Below, piece by piece: positions 25,495 to 36,699 of a stretch of DNA of 64,000 nucleotides (positions within the stretch are counted from its first letter, which is position 1; each line of letters starts with the position of its first letter). Both the position numbers and the translations under genes were made by a program. The stretch is from Golubevia sp. BC0850 (lineage: Eukaryota; Basidiomycota; Exobasidiomycetes; Golubeviales; Golubeviaceae), in the NCBI GenBank assembly GCA_012976225.1, contig JAAVVG010000001.1, forward strand, positions 1,426,001-1,490,000. The letters run 5' to 3'. The notes under the pieces were generated by a model. That model saw only the letters and a program-made list of their open reading frames with translations. It did not search any database and was not told where the DNA came from.

Positions 25495-27583
25495 CTAATT
25501 GAAATCATCTTGACTTGACTTCTTTCCAGATAAACCTTTGTACTCATCAACTTCTTCATCAGTTCCATTAGAGTTGTTGATAAAGTTGAAAGAAGAAGGA
25601 ACAACTTCATTTCTAATGACTTGATCTCTTTGAACTCTAACTCCACCTAAAGCATTACCATTATTAAGGTTGACGTTTCCAAAGTGCTCTTGTTGATTTC
25701 TAGCTTGAGCAGGTTGCATTGGAGTTGAAGAAGTGTTGGTAGGGAAGGCTGGTAAGCCTGAGGAAGCCAAGATTAAAGATTGACGTTTTCCACCGTTCAA
25801 AGTTGGTAAAGCATTAGAAAAGACGTATTGATCTCCACTTTGAGTTTGGCTTCTCATTTGGCCTTCTAAATCTCTATCAGAAGAACATTCTCTAACTTTC
25901 TTTTCTCTTTCTGGAGAACCTGGAAGAGATAAGGTGTTGTTGTAAGGCATCTCTGGACTGTAGCCACCTCCTTGAGAAGAAGATTGTCCCATCGATTTAG
26001 AATCTTGAGAAGTGCTGCCGTTGGAAAGGATTTGAGATGAGGTAGATTTGTTTCCAGGGATGAATGAAGACATCTTTTCTCTAAATCCAGACTTTTGAGA
26101 GCGTTGAGAAAGTTCGATTGTTCCGTGAGCTGGAATTGCAACTTGAGCTAATTGTCTGTAAAGTCTGGTTGAGGTGAAGACTGATGGAAAGGAGAAGAGA
26201 AGGTTCAAGGGGAAAGGTCAGGACGAGAGCAACGAACGAGAGGTCGACGGTCACCAGAACGTCCACTCACCAGAAACAGCGCAGGATGGAATGGCACCAG
26301 CGATACTCATCAACGGTGAGAGTTGCATTAGAACGATGACACAGATAATCAAGTTCACGACTGCATTGATAGAGAAGTAGAAGACTCCTTGAGAGAAGAG
26401 GATAGCACCCAATCTAGTCTTTCCACGAATGCGAAGAATTCCGATGGTGGTAAGAGCTAAGACGAAAAAGTCGAACATGACAATCTGAAGAGGAGGGGAA
26501 GATAATGGAATGGGAAAGTGGAGGAGATGTCAGCGGAAAGGTCCATCGACGAGCCAACGTCACCGTCGTCTAATCGAAGAAGAGTACTCACAGCGACGAA
26601 CTTGACTGAGAAAGCTCTGGTGATGACCATTGGATGACATCCTCCTTCAGTCCAAGCAGCTCCTCCTCCTGGAACCCACTTAGCGTGAATATCGACGGAA
26701 CCTGATGGGGGAGAGAAAGAGAAGACAAGACGGCGGCGGACGGTGAAGAGTCGGTCAGCTCGACCTCAAGATCGACGGAGACAGTAAAGCCCTCAGAAGG
26801 TTTGGCTCTTTAGACTTACTCACCAGCTAGCCAAACACCAGCCAAAGCAAGAGAAGAGATGGCCAGAGCAATCGAGATGACGGTGTGAGTTCTACCTTGA
26901 GGGAAGATGCAGGTTACACGGCATGCCAACAAGATGGAACATGATACGTTGACTGTGCAGATGAAAAGAGGTAGCGAGGTTAGTAGATGATCCAACTGAT
27001 GAAGTATTGGTGCTGGAAACGGAAAGACGTTCGATACTCACCGATAGCCATGGTGCTTTCCAATGCGTAAGCGAGCCATTGACAGTTGATAGCGGTCTCG
27101 GACTTGATTAGAAGAATATGTAGACATAAGAAGACATACCAAAAGATCTGAGTAGTAGAGGAAGAAATGAAAGAGAAAAGTGGGGTCAGCGAACGGTGAC
27201 GGCGACGGTGTTTGAGAGTGACGACTTGATCTTCTCTGTTTCTCTTCAATGAAGAGTGAACTGAATCAAGTATTGAGACTTACTTTGGCAGTAAAATAGA
27301 AGATTTGTGGCCAACGACGAGCTCGTTTCCCAGTGATGATGGACCAGTCGAATTGGAAATTCTCCACATGGTCAAGTAAGAGGATTCCAACTAGAATCCA
27401 CTTGATGATTTCACAAGCATCCACTAGCTTGGCACTGATCTGGAGGGGCGAGAAAGGGAAGGATGGGAGAGGAGGAGGTTCGAGTGAGCGACGGAACGGC
27501 TGGGACGGGTGAGTTTTGAGACGCTTGCAGAATTGAGGTTGGTCGAAGCATGAACTTACAATTGGAGAAGACCAGTCTGGCAT
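25495..27583 (-). CDS. Seven-helix integral membrane protein, basidiomycete type
   Basis: Seven exons on minus (27583-27560, 27439-27284, 27147-27042, 26952-26824, 26701-26592, 26484-26271, 26180-25495) give 474 residues. The first exon codes for only eight residues (MPDWSSPI). About seven hydrophobic helices are visible: KWILVGILLLDHV, FWYVFLCLHILLI, VNVSCSILLACRV, VISIALAISSLALAGVWLA, FVAIVMFDFFVLALTTIGIL, VFYFSINAVVNLIICVIVL, and MSIAGAIPSCAVS. The last exon is a long hydrophilic Ser/Asn/Gln-rich tail, probably cytosolic. The helix order and the FDWSIITGKRARRW segment after helix 1 resemble the DUF6533-like polytopic proteins common in basidiomycetes, which look like receptors but have no known ligand. 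I cannot assign a function. Confidence 0.75.
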
Positions 27584-28224
27584 GATTGAAAGATTGGAGA
27601 CCGGGAGAAGAACGAGGAAGAAGGGAGGTCGAGGAAGGGGAAGAAGGAGGAAAGGGAGTGGATTGGGGGGAGAAGAGGAAATGGGATGAAGAGTCGAAAA
27701 GTCAAAAGAACCACCCTCCTTTTTATACGATTCTCCTTCACCCCTTTATCTCCAGCTCATATGCCGAATACAGAGATCGCATCGATACAGAAAAAGGGAA
27801 AAGCTCGATCGGGTAAGCCTGCAGTTACCCCCTACCAAAAACTTGTTCTCACAACACGGAAATTGAGAAGCCTTTGCTATCCCCTTTTCTTTGAACCGTT
27901 AACGGGTGAGGCAGACGCTGCGCCCACGGAGCCGAGATCTGGATCTAGAAATCCTTCTCCGGATGAATCCGAATTTCTTATGCTTGCTCAATTGAAAAGG
28001 GGGTCGAAAATGAATTGGCGTCGTCCGCATTTAGATGTCACCAAGAAAGCGCTGCAGGTTGACGCTGCTAGCTTGTTCTTGTAAACCTTAAAATTCAAGT
28101 TTAGTAAACAAACGTCAGATAAAGTACACCTTCTCTTTCTAAAGGACCCAATCCAATCCCTTCATACCTCAACCTCAATCTGCCTGCATTCGTCTCTTCT
28201 CTTTGACCCAAAGCGTCTTCCTCT
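27584..28224. other. Intergenic between two minus-strand membrane genes
   Basis: This holds the 5' flank of the seven-helix gene and the 3' flank of the FAR-17a-like gene. The plus-strand frame at 27686-28084 has no recognisable content. Confidence 0.4.
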
Positions 28225-29317
28225 CTACTCTCTCTTCTTTCCTTTCAGTTCGGAACCTCCCCAAATTTTGTCATGAATACTTTGAGCTGCAAGATTGATT
28301 CCTAAGAAAGTTAGAGATGAAGCGAAATACAGAACTGGACGAAGGGTTGGTCCAAGCTCGTGTAGTAGAGGATAAGCGTAGAACCCATTCATAGAGGCGC
28401 AATGCTCTAACCAGATGCTGCAAAGAAGCGAGGGAGACACAATGACATCAGATAAGTTGAAAAGACTGGATCCTAAGGAGGAAGCCTCGCTGTTAGCCCC
28501 CTCCCTGAACCTCGAAGCAGATTTCTCTCCATACTCACCAATACCCAAGTGTAAAGACCACAGTGACCAATCCCGGCTTCACACTCTGTGGGAATTGCTT
28601 GCTGAAGAGAAAGAAATCCAAACAGAGGAAGATTGCAGGTAGAGCGTGTAAAGAGAGATCTAGAGGAAATGGTACCACGATTGATTCTTGAATGAGTTGA
28701 CCTGGATTTAGTGGATCGGCAACGCTCTTGGGAGGAATCAAGAGATCTCTGTTGATGGCTAGGATAGACCAGTACAGGATGGAGATGAGAGATTCGAGCT
28801 GGCGGGTTTAAGGGAGAGTTAGGATGAGTCGATGGGAACGTGAGGGATTGTAGGGACCGCTTCTAGTCTAAAGTTCAAAAGTCGAGGCTTTGCGATTCAA
28901 TCATTAGGGAGAAGAAAACTCACTGGTAGAGCGATGACACTTCCAACTCGTTTCAAGAAAGTAATGGCTATGTGGAATGCGGAGAAATATGGTCTTGAGT
29001 ATCAGTTCCTCTCTGATCCTGGGCGACTGAGATAGTGAAATCAACAAGAAGCCACTCATGACCTCATAAGACTCACGAGGAAGGAAAGAGCCAACAAAAT
29101 CGTCGACAAGAGCTAGAGCATGCGTTACTGTGGTAAAGCAAAGGCCAATGATAGTCAAGTAGGAATAGTGGCCGGCATATAAGGATTCTATCTGTATTTC
29201 AGTTAGGTCAGAGATAGTTTCCAGTCCATTGAAAGCGTAGACGCAGAAGTAAAGAGCTGTGGCATGAAGAACGACTCTGGCTGCCAGATCGAGTGGAGTT
29301 CGGGAAGGCTGCGACAT
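28225..29317 (-). CDS. FAR-17a/AIG1-like membrane protein
   Basis: Four exons on minus (29317-29077, 28967-28924, 28798-28539, 28417-28225) give 245 residues, the typical size of the AIG1/ADTRP family. The start is MSQPSRTPLDLAARVV. Hydrophobic helices include VVLHATALYFCVYAFNG, YSYLTIIGLCFTTVTHAL, ESLISILYWSILAI, SLHALPAIFLCLDFFLF, LVTVVFTLGYW and PVLYFASSLTFLGINL. Family members in animals are threonine hydrolases of branched fatty-acid esters that use a conserved Thr and His. A Thr in the YLT motif of helix 2 and the His of LHALP are good candidates here. It probably sits in the ER or another internal membrane. Exon 2 is short (44 bases); its ATAG acceptor was chosen because other acceptors run into stops. 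It is divergent from the SHR3-like gene, 203 bp apart. Confidence 0.82.
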
Positions 29318-29520
29318 GGTAGAAGTGAAACGCTTGAAGTTGACCGTTGACCCTTGAGAATAAGCCACTATATCTGAACGAGTGGAACTGAAAGGGTAAA
29401 AGGAACGAAGGAAGAGAAGAAGAGTTGATGCTTCACGTGCAAGAAGAGATAAACGATTGATAGAGAAACTCCTTGTCTATCGACTCAACTCCAAAGCACT
29501 TCAAATTTCTGATTTTTCAA
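29318..29520. promoter_or_regulatory. Bidirectional promoter region, FAR-17a-like / SHR3-like
   Basis: 203 bp separate the divergent start codons at 29317 (minus) and 29521 (plus). Both genes encode endomembrane proteins. No specific element is identified. Confidence 0.4.
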
Positions 29521-30645
29521 ATGGGCGGAATTCTGACTGGATTAGTCATCGCCTCAGTGACTTTCCTATTAGGTGAGTCTGACAAGCAAGCCACATTCCA
29601 GAGGTAGCAAGCTATAGCCAGCCACCTTCCAAGAAGAAAGCTTGCAATCCTCTCTCCCTATCGACTTCTCGCTCCTTTCCCTTTCAAATGATGAACTTCT
29701 TTAGCCCACAACCGAACTGTCCTCCAACTCCCCTCTGAACCACCAATCCAACTTTCAAACAGGAACGTTGGCAACTCACTGGACAGCCGATCATCTACTT
29801 CTCTGGCAGACTCCAATCACTCGAGAATCCTTGTTGTCAGCTCATGAATACTATGCTACTACAGTAGTTCCAATGACACCGACTTTCTCCGGAATCATTC
29901 ATGGAGTGGGAGTGACGGGAGCTATCACTCTGGGAGCTAAGGTTTTGGGTGGTAGGGAAAGCAATTGGTTGTTTGATGGCGCTAGTCTTTGTGAGTAGTC
30001 AGACAGAGTTACTGAGGAAGTTTATGAATTGGTGTGCAACAGGAAGTCAAGGAGAGGATGTGGGCAAGAAGTGGAGGGATTTGAGGTGGATACTTTTTGA
30101 GAAGCTTCCGGATGGAGTTATCCTTGAGATGATCTGGAAGGGCTATACTGACCCTATTTCTTCCATCTTCTGACAATTTCACGATTCTCAAGTCTTGTTC
30201 GGAGCCTCAGCAGTAGTCTACTTTTCAACAATCCTCCCCAGTAAGTTCCCATCTCCATCTCCCTCTCCCATTCCCCTCCCCTCCCATTCCTCTCCTCCCC
30301 TCCCACTCTTATACCTCTCCCCACCCTCTCCTCCATTTTTATCTTTCTCTAGGTCTCTCCTCCCTCCCACCACTCTCTCCCCCACCTCTCGCAAACCCCT
30401 CATCCTCATCCGATGAAACCTTCGTCCCCTTACGAGAACTAGCAGCTTCTCACGCAGTACTAGCAGCAGCCTTAATCGGAGTCTTGCTACTTCAAAGTGG
30501 ACAATACTTTTCTCAAAGATTGGAAGAAAGGGAAAGAGCTGAGGAAGAAGAAGCTAGAACTAGGAGGAGAGAGAGGAGGAAGGAAGTGGCTGAGAGGAAG
30601 AGAAAAGGTGGGAAGAGTGAAAGAGTTGAGGGTGGAGTTCATTAA
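29521..30645 (+). CDS. SHR3: Shr3-like ER membrane packaging chaperone
   Basis: Four exons (29521-29572, 29763-29990, 30193-30240, 30353-30645) give 206 residues. Four hydrophobic helices are visible: ILTGLVIASVTFLLGTLATH, GVGVTGAITLGAKVLGG, LFGASAVVYFSTILPS and HAVLAAALIGVLLLQSG. The N-terminal helix followed by HWTADHLLLW and the short charged C-terminus rich in Arg/Lys/Glu (ERERAEEEEARTRRRERRK) match the Shr3 family. These ER proteins help amino-acid permeases fold and be packaged in COPII vesicles. The cytosolic tail is where COPII interaction occurs in yeast Shr3. The family call rests on layout and local motifs, so a general Shr3-domain protein is the safe statement. Confidence 0.8.
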
Positions 30646-31135
30646 ATCAAGAAACATTCATTTGATTTAGAGTTCTTGAAGAACTGAAACTGGTCATGAG
30701 TAAAGAGGATAGAAGAAGAAGCTGAAATGGAGAACATGATTGGATTTAGGGACGCAACTTCAACGAACTTTCTTCCATTTACAATCTGCAATCAAGTATC
30801 GATGATCTGATAAACGGACTTTTCTTCTTAAATCTTGGGGTTTTTCGTTCTACTCTTGACAGAACTCAATTTGCCACCCCTTTTCAAAAATCAAGTTCTT
30901 CTCGACGTCCCTCCACCTTTGTTTTAATTAAACCTGTATTCTTTTTAGGTTACCTGTCTCCTTTTGATGTTTTCTTCTCTTTAATTCAGTTTACTTTCTA
31001 ATTTGCAAAACTTCATAACTTCTTTCCTTTGTGTCTGGATCTCCGAAGGGCTGTGCACTCGCCATTTTGCTAGACTCAGTAAACAAACCTCCTGCTTGCT
31101 CATCCACACAACCTACTGACAACAAATTAGCCAGA
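30646..31135. promoter_or_regulatory. Intergenic region upstream of HSE1
   Basis: T-rich on the plus strand from about 30780 to 30990, which fits a promoter and leader of the HSE1 gene starting at 31136. No gene is seen. Confidence 0.4.
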
Positions 31136-34100
31136 ATGTTCAAAGCAGCCAACCCATACGATGAAGTGGTGATCAAATCAACTGACGAGAATCTAACAAG
31201 TGAAAGTTGGGAATTGAATTTGGACGTTTGTGATAAGGTTTCCGGAGAAGGCGAATCTGGGTGAGTACAGCTTTGAGTACAAGTCCCAGGGATACAGCCG
31301 ATTGGAGAGTACCAGGATAAGAGTTGCAGATAGTTGATCACAAAGGGGAATTGGATAGAGACTGGAAGTGCGAGGAGAGGAGAGGATAGCAGAAAGCGGA
31401 AAGCATCAAAGAGCGAGCTTAACAGCTCAACGAGGAACCGTCAGCTACCTCATTGTGTGGGAAGTAGAGCAGATCTATCATAGAGCTCTTTGGCTGATTA
31501 CTAAGACATAAAGTGATTCAGCAGAGCCCTATCGCTACTCTCTACTCTACAACTGCTCTTCCGCAGCGAATGACAGCTGGAAGCTCTAACGCCCAACCAA
31601 GACACAGCCTCCCACCTGCAGCTCTATCTTCATCTGTTACCTGATTATCTACTTTCGACTACTTGAATCAAGTCAAACAAACTCCCTATTCTGCGAAAGC
31701 ACCAACGCCAGACTGTCATCTCATCTCTCACTCCTCTTCCCCTCTCCTCTCTAATCAGAGCTCGCAACTGTATCCTAGCAATTCAAAAACGATTGGTTCA
31801 TCGTTCAGCAAACGTTCAACTTTATTCCTTAACGCTTTCAGACATGTTAGCCAAGAACTGTGGTATAGATGCTCATCGAGAATTGGCTTCAAGAGCTTTC
31901 ACTTCTACTTTGACTAGGGTCGTAAGTGATAGAAACACTCATGAAAAGGTCAAGAAGAGAACTTTGGAATTGATTAAAACTTGGGGTGAAGAATGGGAAG
32001 GAGAACCTAGTTTGGGTTTGATGAAAGAAACGGGGGAGACTTTGAAGAGACAGGGTGAGTGGAATTTGTGGGAGAGGGGAGGTAGAAATGGAAGCTATGA
32101 GAATTCATGAGAGGGATTGCTGAAATCTAGATTCGGTCCTTTTAATTTTGCTTCACAGGTTTTAGCTTTGATGAAGAAATGCCGCCGGCTCCTGTTGAAC
32201 CTGTGAGTATCCAAGAATCGTCATTTCCCTTGTGCCTCGAGATTCTTACCTCATTCCAATCATCATTCTTTCCTTCACTCAGTCTACCGATGCCCTTCGA
32301 GCTGAAGATGAAGAGCTACGCAAAGTTCTAGAGCTCTCAATGCACGATCAAGGTGGAAGAAATGGTTGGAATCCAGGATCCAGTTACGCTTCGCAAGGTC
32401 AAGGTTCTTCCAGTTCAGCAGCTGTTGCCTCTGGATCTGGATCAGGATCAGGATCTGCAGCAGGTACAAGTCAAGCTACTCCAACTTCCTCAGGTTACAT
32501 TCCAGGCCCTTCAGCTCCTTCAACTTCAACTTCAGCCGACAAAGCTCTTCCAGATCCAAGTAGACAATCTTCTCTTCCAACTCAACAGACCACATCAACT
32601 TCAACTCCAGTTCAAGCACCTGTTTCTCAATCTTCAGCTCCTCAAGTAACTCTTGTAGCTTCTGCTTCTACTACAACTTCAGCTACTTCAGCTACTTCAG
32701 CTCCAGCTCCCCCAGTTGCAGCTTCAAGAGTTAGAGCTCTCTATGACTTCGCTCCTACTGAAGCAGGAGAGCTACCTTTCCAGAAAGGAGACATCATCAG
32801 AGTTCTAGATTCAGTCTATGAACATTGGTGGAGAGGTGAATTGAAAGGTGAAGCTGGAATCTTTCCTGTCAATTACGTAGAGATCTTACCAGATCGTACT
32901 CCAGATGACATTCAAAGAGAAGCGGAGTTGGAAGCTAGGATTTTCGCTCAAGCTAACAACATCGACAAACTTTTGATGAAGTTGAGAGGATTGGATGCTA
33001 CTACTGATAATTTGGCTGAGGACGATGAGTTACAGGTGAGTTTTTTCGAATCTTTTATTTCACCCTTTCTCTTGATTCCTCTCTTTGAAACTTAACTCCC
33101 GACTTTGACTTCTTCTCTCGACCTATACAGGAACTCTATCAAACTTCTCTTTCTATGAGACCCAAGATCGTTAGACTTATCGATCGATACAGTACTAAGA
33201 TCACTGAGCTGAAATCTATGAACGATAAGTTCGTTAGAGCTAGAGGGATCTTTGATACTGCTATGGAAGAATCTCTTTCGAGACACAATCCTGGTGCTCA
33301 TTCTCATGAATACACTCAGAGTCGTCCTGAGTATCAAGTCGTTCAACAACAGGCTCAACAGGATTACTCGGCTCAATGGGGTGAGTTGATTTTAGATGAA
33401 AGGAATGTTTTCAAGCGTCGCGAATCTGACTGTGTCTCCTTCTTTCGCTCCTCCCTCTTTCTCCAGCTGCTTACTATGCAAATCTACACGCTCAAGGTCA
33501 GAACCCTCAACAGCAAGCTCCAGCTCAAAGTCAACAACCTCAACAAACTCAAGAGCAGGCTGATGCTTATGCCAAGTGGTATTACTCTCAACAGAATCAA
33601 CAACAAGTCGCAGCTCAACAGAATCAACATCAAGCTTCAAAGCCTCAGCACCAACCTCAGCAGGCTCAACAGCAGCAGCCACATCCGCAAGCTCAGCAGA
33701 CCCAACAACAGCCCGCCCATGCTCAACAAGCAAGCGGGCCAGACTACTCTCAATACTACGCCCAACAGCAGGCGCAGGCAGCTGCAGGTCAAGGAGCTCC
33801 TTTGGTTCAAGTTCAGTCACCCACTCCTCAAGAAACTCAGCCTCCTGGACCGTTGCCTTCACCTTTGACTGGGCCTTCTTCTCAAGCTCAAGGTTCTGGA
33901 TCTGGATCTGGACCATCGCCTGGAATCAGTGGTGATCCAAATGCCCCTCACGATTCGGAAAAACGTCGTCTCTATGAGAAGGCTAGGTGAGTTTGGGCTT
34001 AATGTTGTAATGAGAAGGAGCAAGACTAGTTACTGATTTTACCTTTCGACTTCTTCTTTCGATTCTTTTAGAGCTGAGGCTGAAGCTTATCATTCACAAC

Positions 34101-34192
34101 ATGCTCAACAGCAGGCTGGAGGTTCGGGTCAGGGAATTCAGCTTCAGCAGTCGATGTCTGGGATGAGCCTTGGAGGAGGGACGCCAAGGTAG
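31136..34192 (+). CDS. HSE1: ESCRT-0 subunit Hse1 (STAM): VHS-UIM-SH3
   Basis: Seven exons (31136-31260, 31759-32054, 32159-32202, 32283-33035, 33131-33380, 33467-33986, 34072-34192) give 702 residues. The N-terminal VHS domain starts MFKAANPYDEVVIKSTDENL and continues with HRSANVQLYSLTLSDMLAKN. A ubiquitin-interacting motif follows (EDEELRKVLELSMHD), then a Ser/Ala/Thr linker. The SH3 domain is clear (RVRALYDFAPTEAGELPFQKGD, WWRGEL, GIFPVNYVEIL). A GAT-like helical region in exons 4-5 (ELYQTSLSMRPKIVRLIDRY) should pair with Vps27. The tail is very Gln/Pro-rich. Together with Vps27 this protein sorts ubiquitinated cargo at endosomes. Intron 1 (498 bp) is several times longer than the other introns and may hold regulatory sequence. 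Confidence 0.95.
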
Positions 34193-34550
34193 AGAGGAAA
34201 GATGGGAGAGATGTGGTAATAGAGAATTGCTACTGTTAGAGATGCTTGAATGCGCTGTGACCATTTGAGAAGTGGAGTTGGAGTCTCACGAAAACTGTAA
34301 ATTCAATAAAGCAGATGTAATGATGGAGGATGCTTCTCTTCGTTTGAAACTAAAGAATGGAATTAATTGCTGGATGCAGCATCGCGCGCTCTCTCTCTCT
34401 CTCTCTCCTGTCTTGACCCCACCATTCACATCTTGCACATCCGATCTAGCCCCATTACGAATTACGATACGGATCTAACCTTCAACCAGCAACTCCTAAC
34501 TTCAGAGCTTCAACTCTCAAGTCGCCCTTTCTTCCAATACTTGTTCAGCG

Positions 34551-36367
34551 ATGCTCCTCAACTTCTGCCACGCCGTCTCTGTTCACGATTGTCTCCCTGG
34601 ATCTAAGCCTGTGGATATTACTGGAGTAAGAGAGGATAAGCCGGTGGTCAAAATCTTGAGAGGATTCTGCAGAGTCCGTGGATTAGATTCAGATCAAGAA
34701 GCTGCTTCATTCCAACTCGGAAGGTGCTCTTGCCACCACCCTAGACCTCGATCCTCGGCTCTGATAGAAAGCGAAAAGACTGTAGCAGAAACTGGACTGA
34801 GAGATGGTGATTATGTCTTCGTTAGAAGAAGAGTTGCAGTGGAAGTGGAAGGGGAAACGGAAAATCCAGGTGAGTTCGGGATTGCAGGGAAAAGAGGTGA
34901 TGATCGAAGAGAGGCTGCAGAACATCGTAGCCGCGTAAAGGTTTGCTCTAAGCCAGACTAGGATTGAGGGAAATCAAGCACATCGAGCACAGAAGCGAGC
35001 GAGTTGAGGTGAAAGCTCCTCTTATTCATCTCATCTCGACTCTCGATTGAAAGAGTCCCGCAATTCCTGAGTCTTGACCAATCGACCCAAAGGAGCAGCA
35101 GCTGACAAATCCAGTCAAGCTTCCTTTCTTTCCATGTATGTGATCGAAAGGTCCTACGAATGCATCGTCATCGACTTCTCAGAGAGTGACTCCTCAAACT
35201 CAAGCACCAGCACCATCGAGGCCCGCTCACGGCCGTGGATACAGGCCTACGACTGATGCAAGTAGGGACGCCGTCAAACGAACCAAAAATCAGAATCATC
35301 GCGTTGCTGGGAGGAGACGCTTTCTTGTCGTCGAATTTCTTCAGGCAATACTTCAGAGACGACATGGGGGCGCGCTTCTGGTCTGCAATCGCTTCGGCTG
35401 TAGGTGCTTGCCTAAAAAAAGACCCATCTTCCAAAACAGACGCATCTTTGCCTGAGAGGTTCTGTAGGAAGGTCAGGAAGTTTCCCAAGGGTTCAAAGAC
35501 GGAGGGAAAGATCTCTTTGAACGGCATGCTCGCTATCGCACGATCTATTAAGTTGATGTGATCACCGTTTGTTGAAACTATAATGACTTTCAGTCTTCAG
35601 TTGGGGATCAATCGGACTTATAACATCACACTAATTGTTCGCAAATGTTTCTCTGTTTCTCTCCCTCCCCGTCCCACCCCCGTCCAGTTTCAACTTCTAC
35701 GCGCAGAGCTGTAGCAACCACAACCCTAAGAAAGAGACAAAATCTACTACTGGGCGCTACTAAAAGGAACAAGCTCTCGAAACCCACTTCAAAAGTTCAA
35801 GCTGAACTTCCTACAAGTCGACCAAACCCTTATGCAGGACAAGTAAGTCAAATCACTCAAATCTGGGGCAATGACAAGCGGTCTCAGCAAGAACTGTTGG
35901 ATAGTATTTTTCCTCTTTCTGTCCGAAACAAATACGTTTTGAACTCTCTGGTAAAGATTGCTAGACGTATTCCCACCAAGAATGAGAATGGATTTCCAAT
36001 CCTGGTTGTGAAAGCTCTGCTTAAAGCACTGGAAATCAAGAAAAAGGACGTCAAGGCTTACGATTTGTCTAGCAAACTTTCTTCTTTAGGCTGGCCACAA
36101 GCGCCGGTCGTCAATCTAGCCTTGGAACTGATTCAAAATCCCAAGGAGCTCAAGAAACTTCAAGAAGAGATTGGAACGGCGGCTTCTGGCTCCAGTTCAA
36201 CCAATCTCTCAAAACCTTCAACTTCAGCAACGATCGCAAGTACTAGTTCGAAGAATTTAGAAAAAGCTGTTAGAACGAGGAGTCGACAGCCTGGAATTTC
36301 AAAGGAAAAGACGTTGGAGATGTGGAAGAAATTTGAAAAGGTCAAAAAAGCCTATCTTGAGAAGTGA
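34551..36367 (+). CDS. Uncharacterised protein, tandem paralogue A
   Basis: I do not recognise a family. A three-exon model (34551-34869, 35245-35551, 35707-36367) stays in frame and gives 428 residues. Visible parts: an N-terminal module ending in DGDYVFVRR, a middle module with LLGGDAFLSSNFFRQYF and GARFWSAIASAVGACL, a basic linker, and a C-terminal helical module (QITQIWGNDKRS to QAPVVNLALELIQNPKELK) followed by a Ser-rich tail and a terminal Lys-rich helix. The second donor (GTTGAT) is weak. The same modules recur in order in the next 1.5 kb (36700-38240), so the two are tandem duplicates. The order of modules suggests a multi-domain nuclear or DNA-associated protein, but that is only an impression from the basic composition. 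Confidence 0.5.
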
Positions 36368-36699
36368 TGAGAAAGAGCTCCGTGGATAAATGCAGAGGGA
36401 AAGGGGCCTTTTGGTCGGGTAAAACAGGCGGAAAGAAGCTCTAACAAGTGGGAAGGAAAGAGTGACTAGTGACTAGGATTCGTCAAATTGCTCCTTCAGA
36501 TCAGGCGCCCTCTAATCCTTTTCTTTTCCCTCTTTTTCTGTACCAACATGGACAATCTCAACTGAACTGTACTGTCTGTCCTTCGCCTGTCTTGTCGAGC
36601 GATGCCTTTGACTTCTCCCAAACTTGGATCGAGATGATTTTCGAGATGAAACGAAACAACGATTAGCAACTCGGGAGCCTCAATATAGCGAGACTCTCT

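Noticed and set aside
33392-33916. 174-residue minus-strand frame with Glu/Val/Leu richness
   Set aside because: It is the antisense shadow of the Gln-rich tail of Hse1 (CAA/CAG codons read as TTG/CTG).
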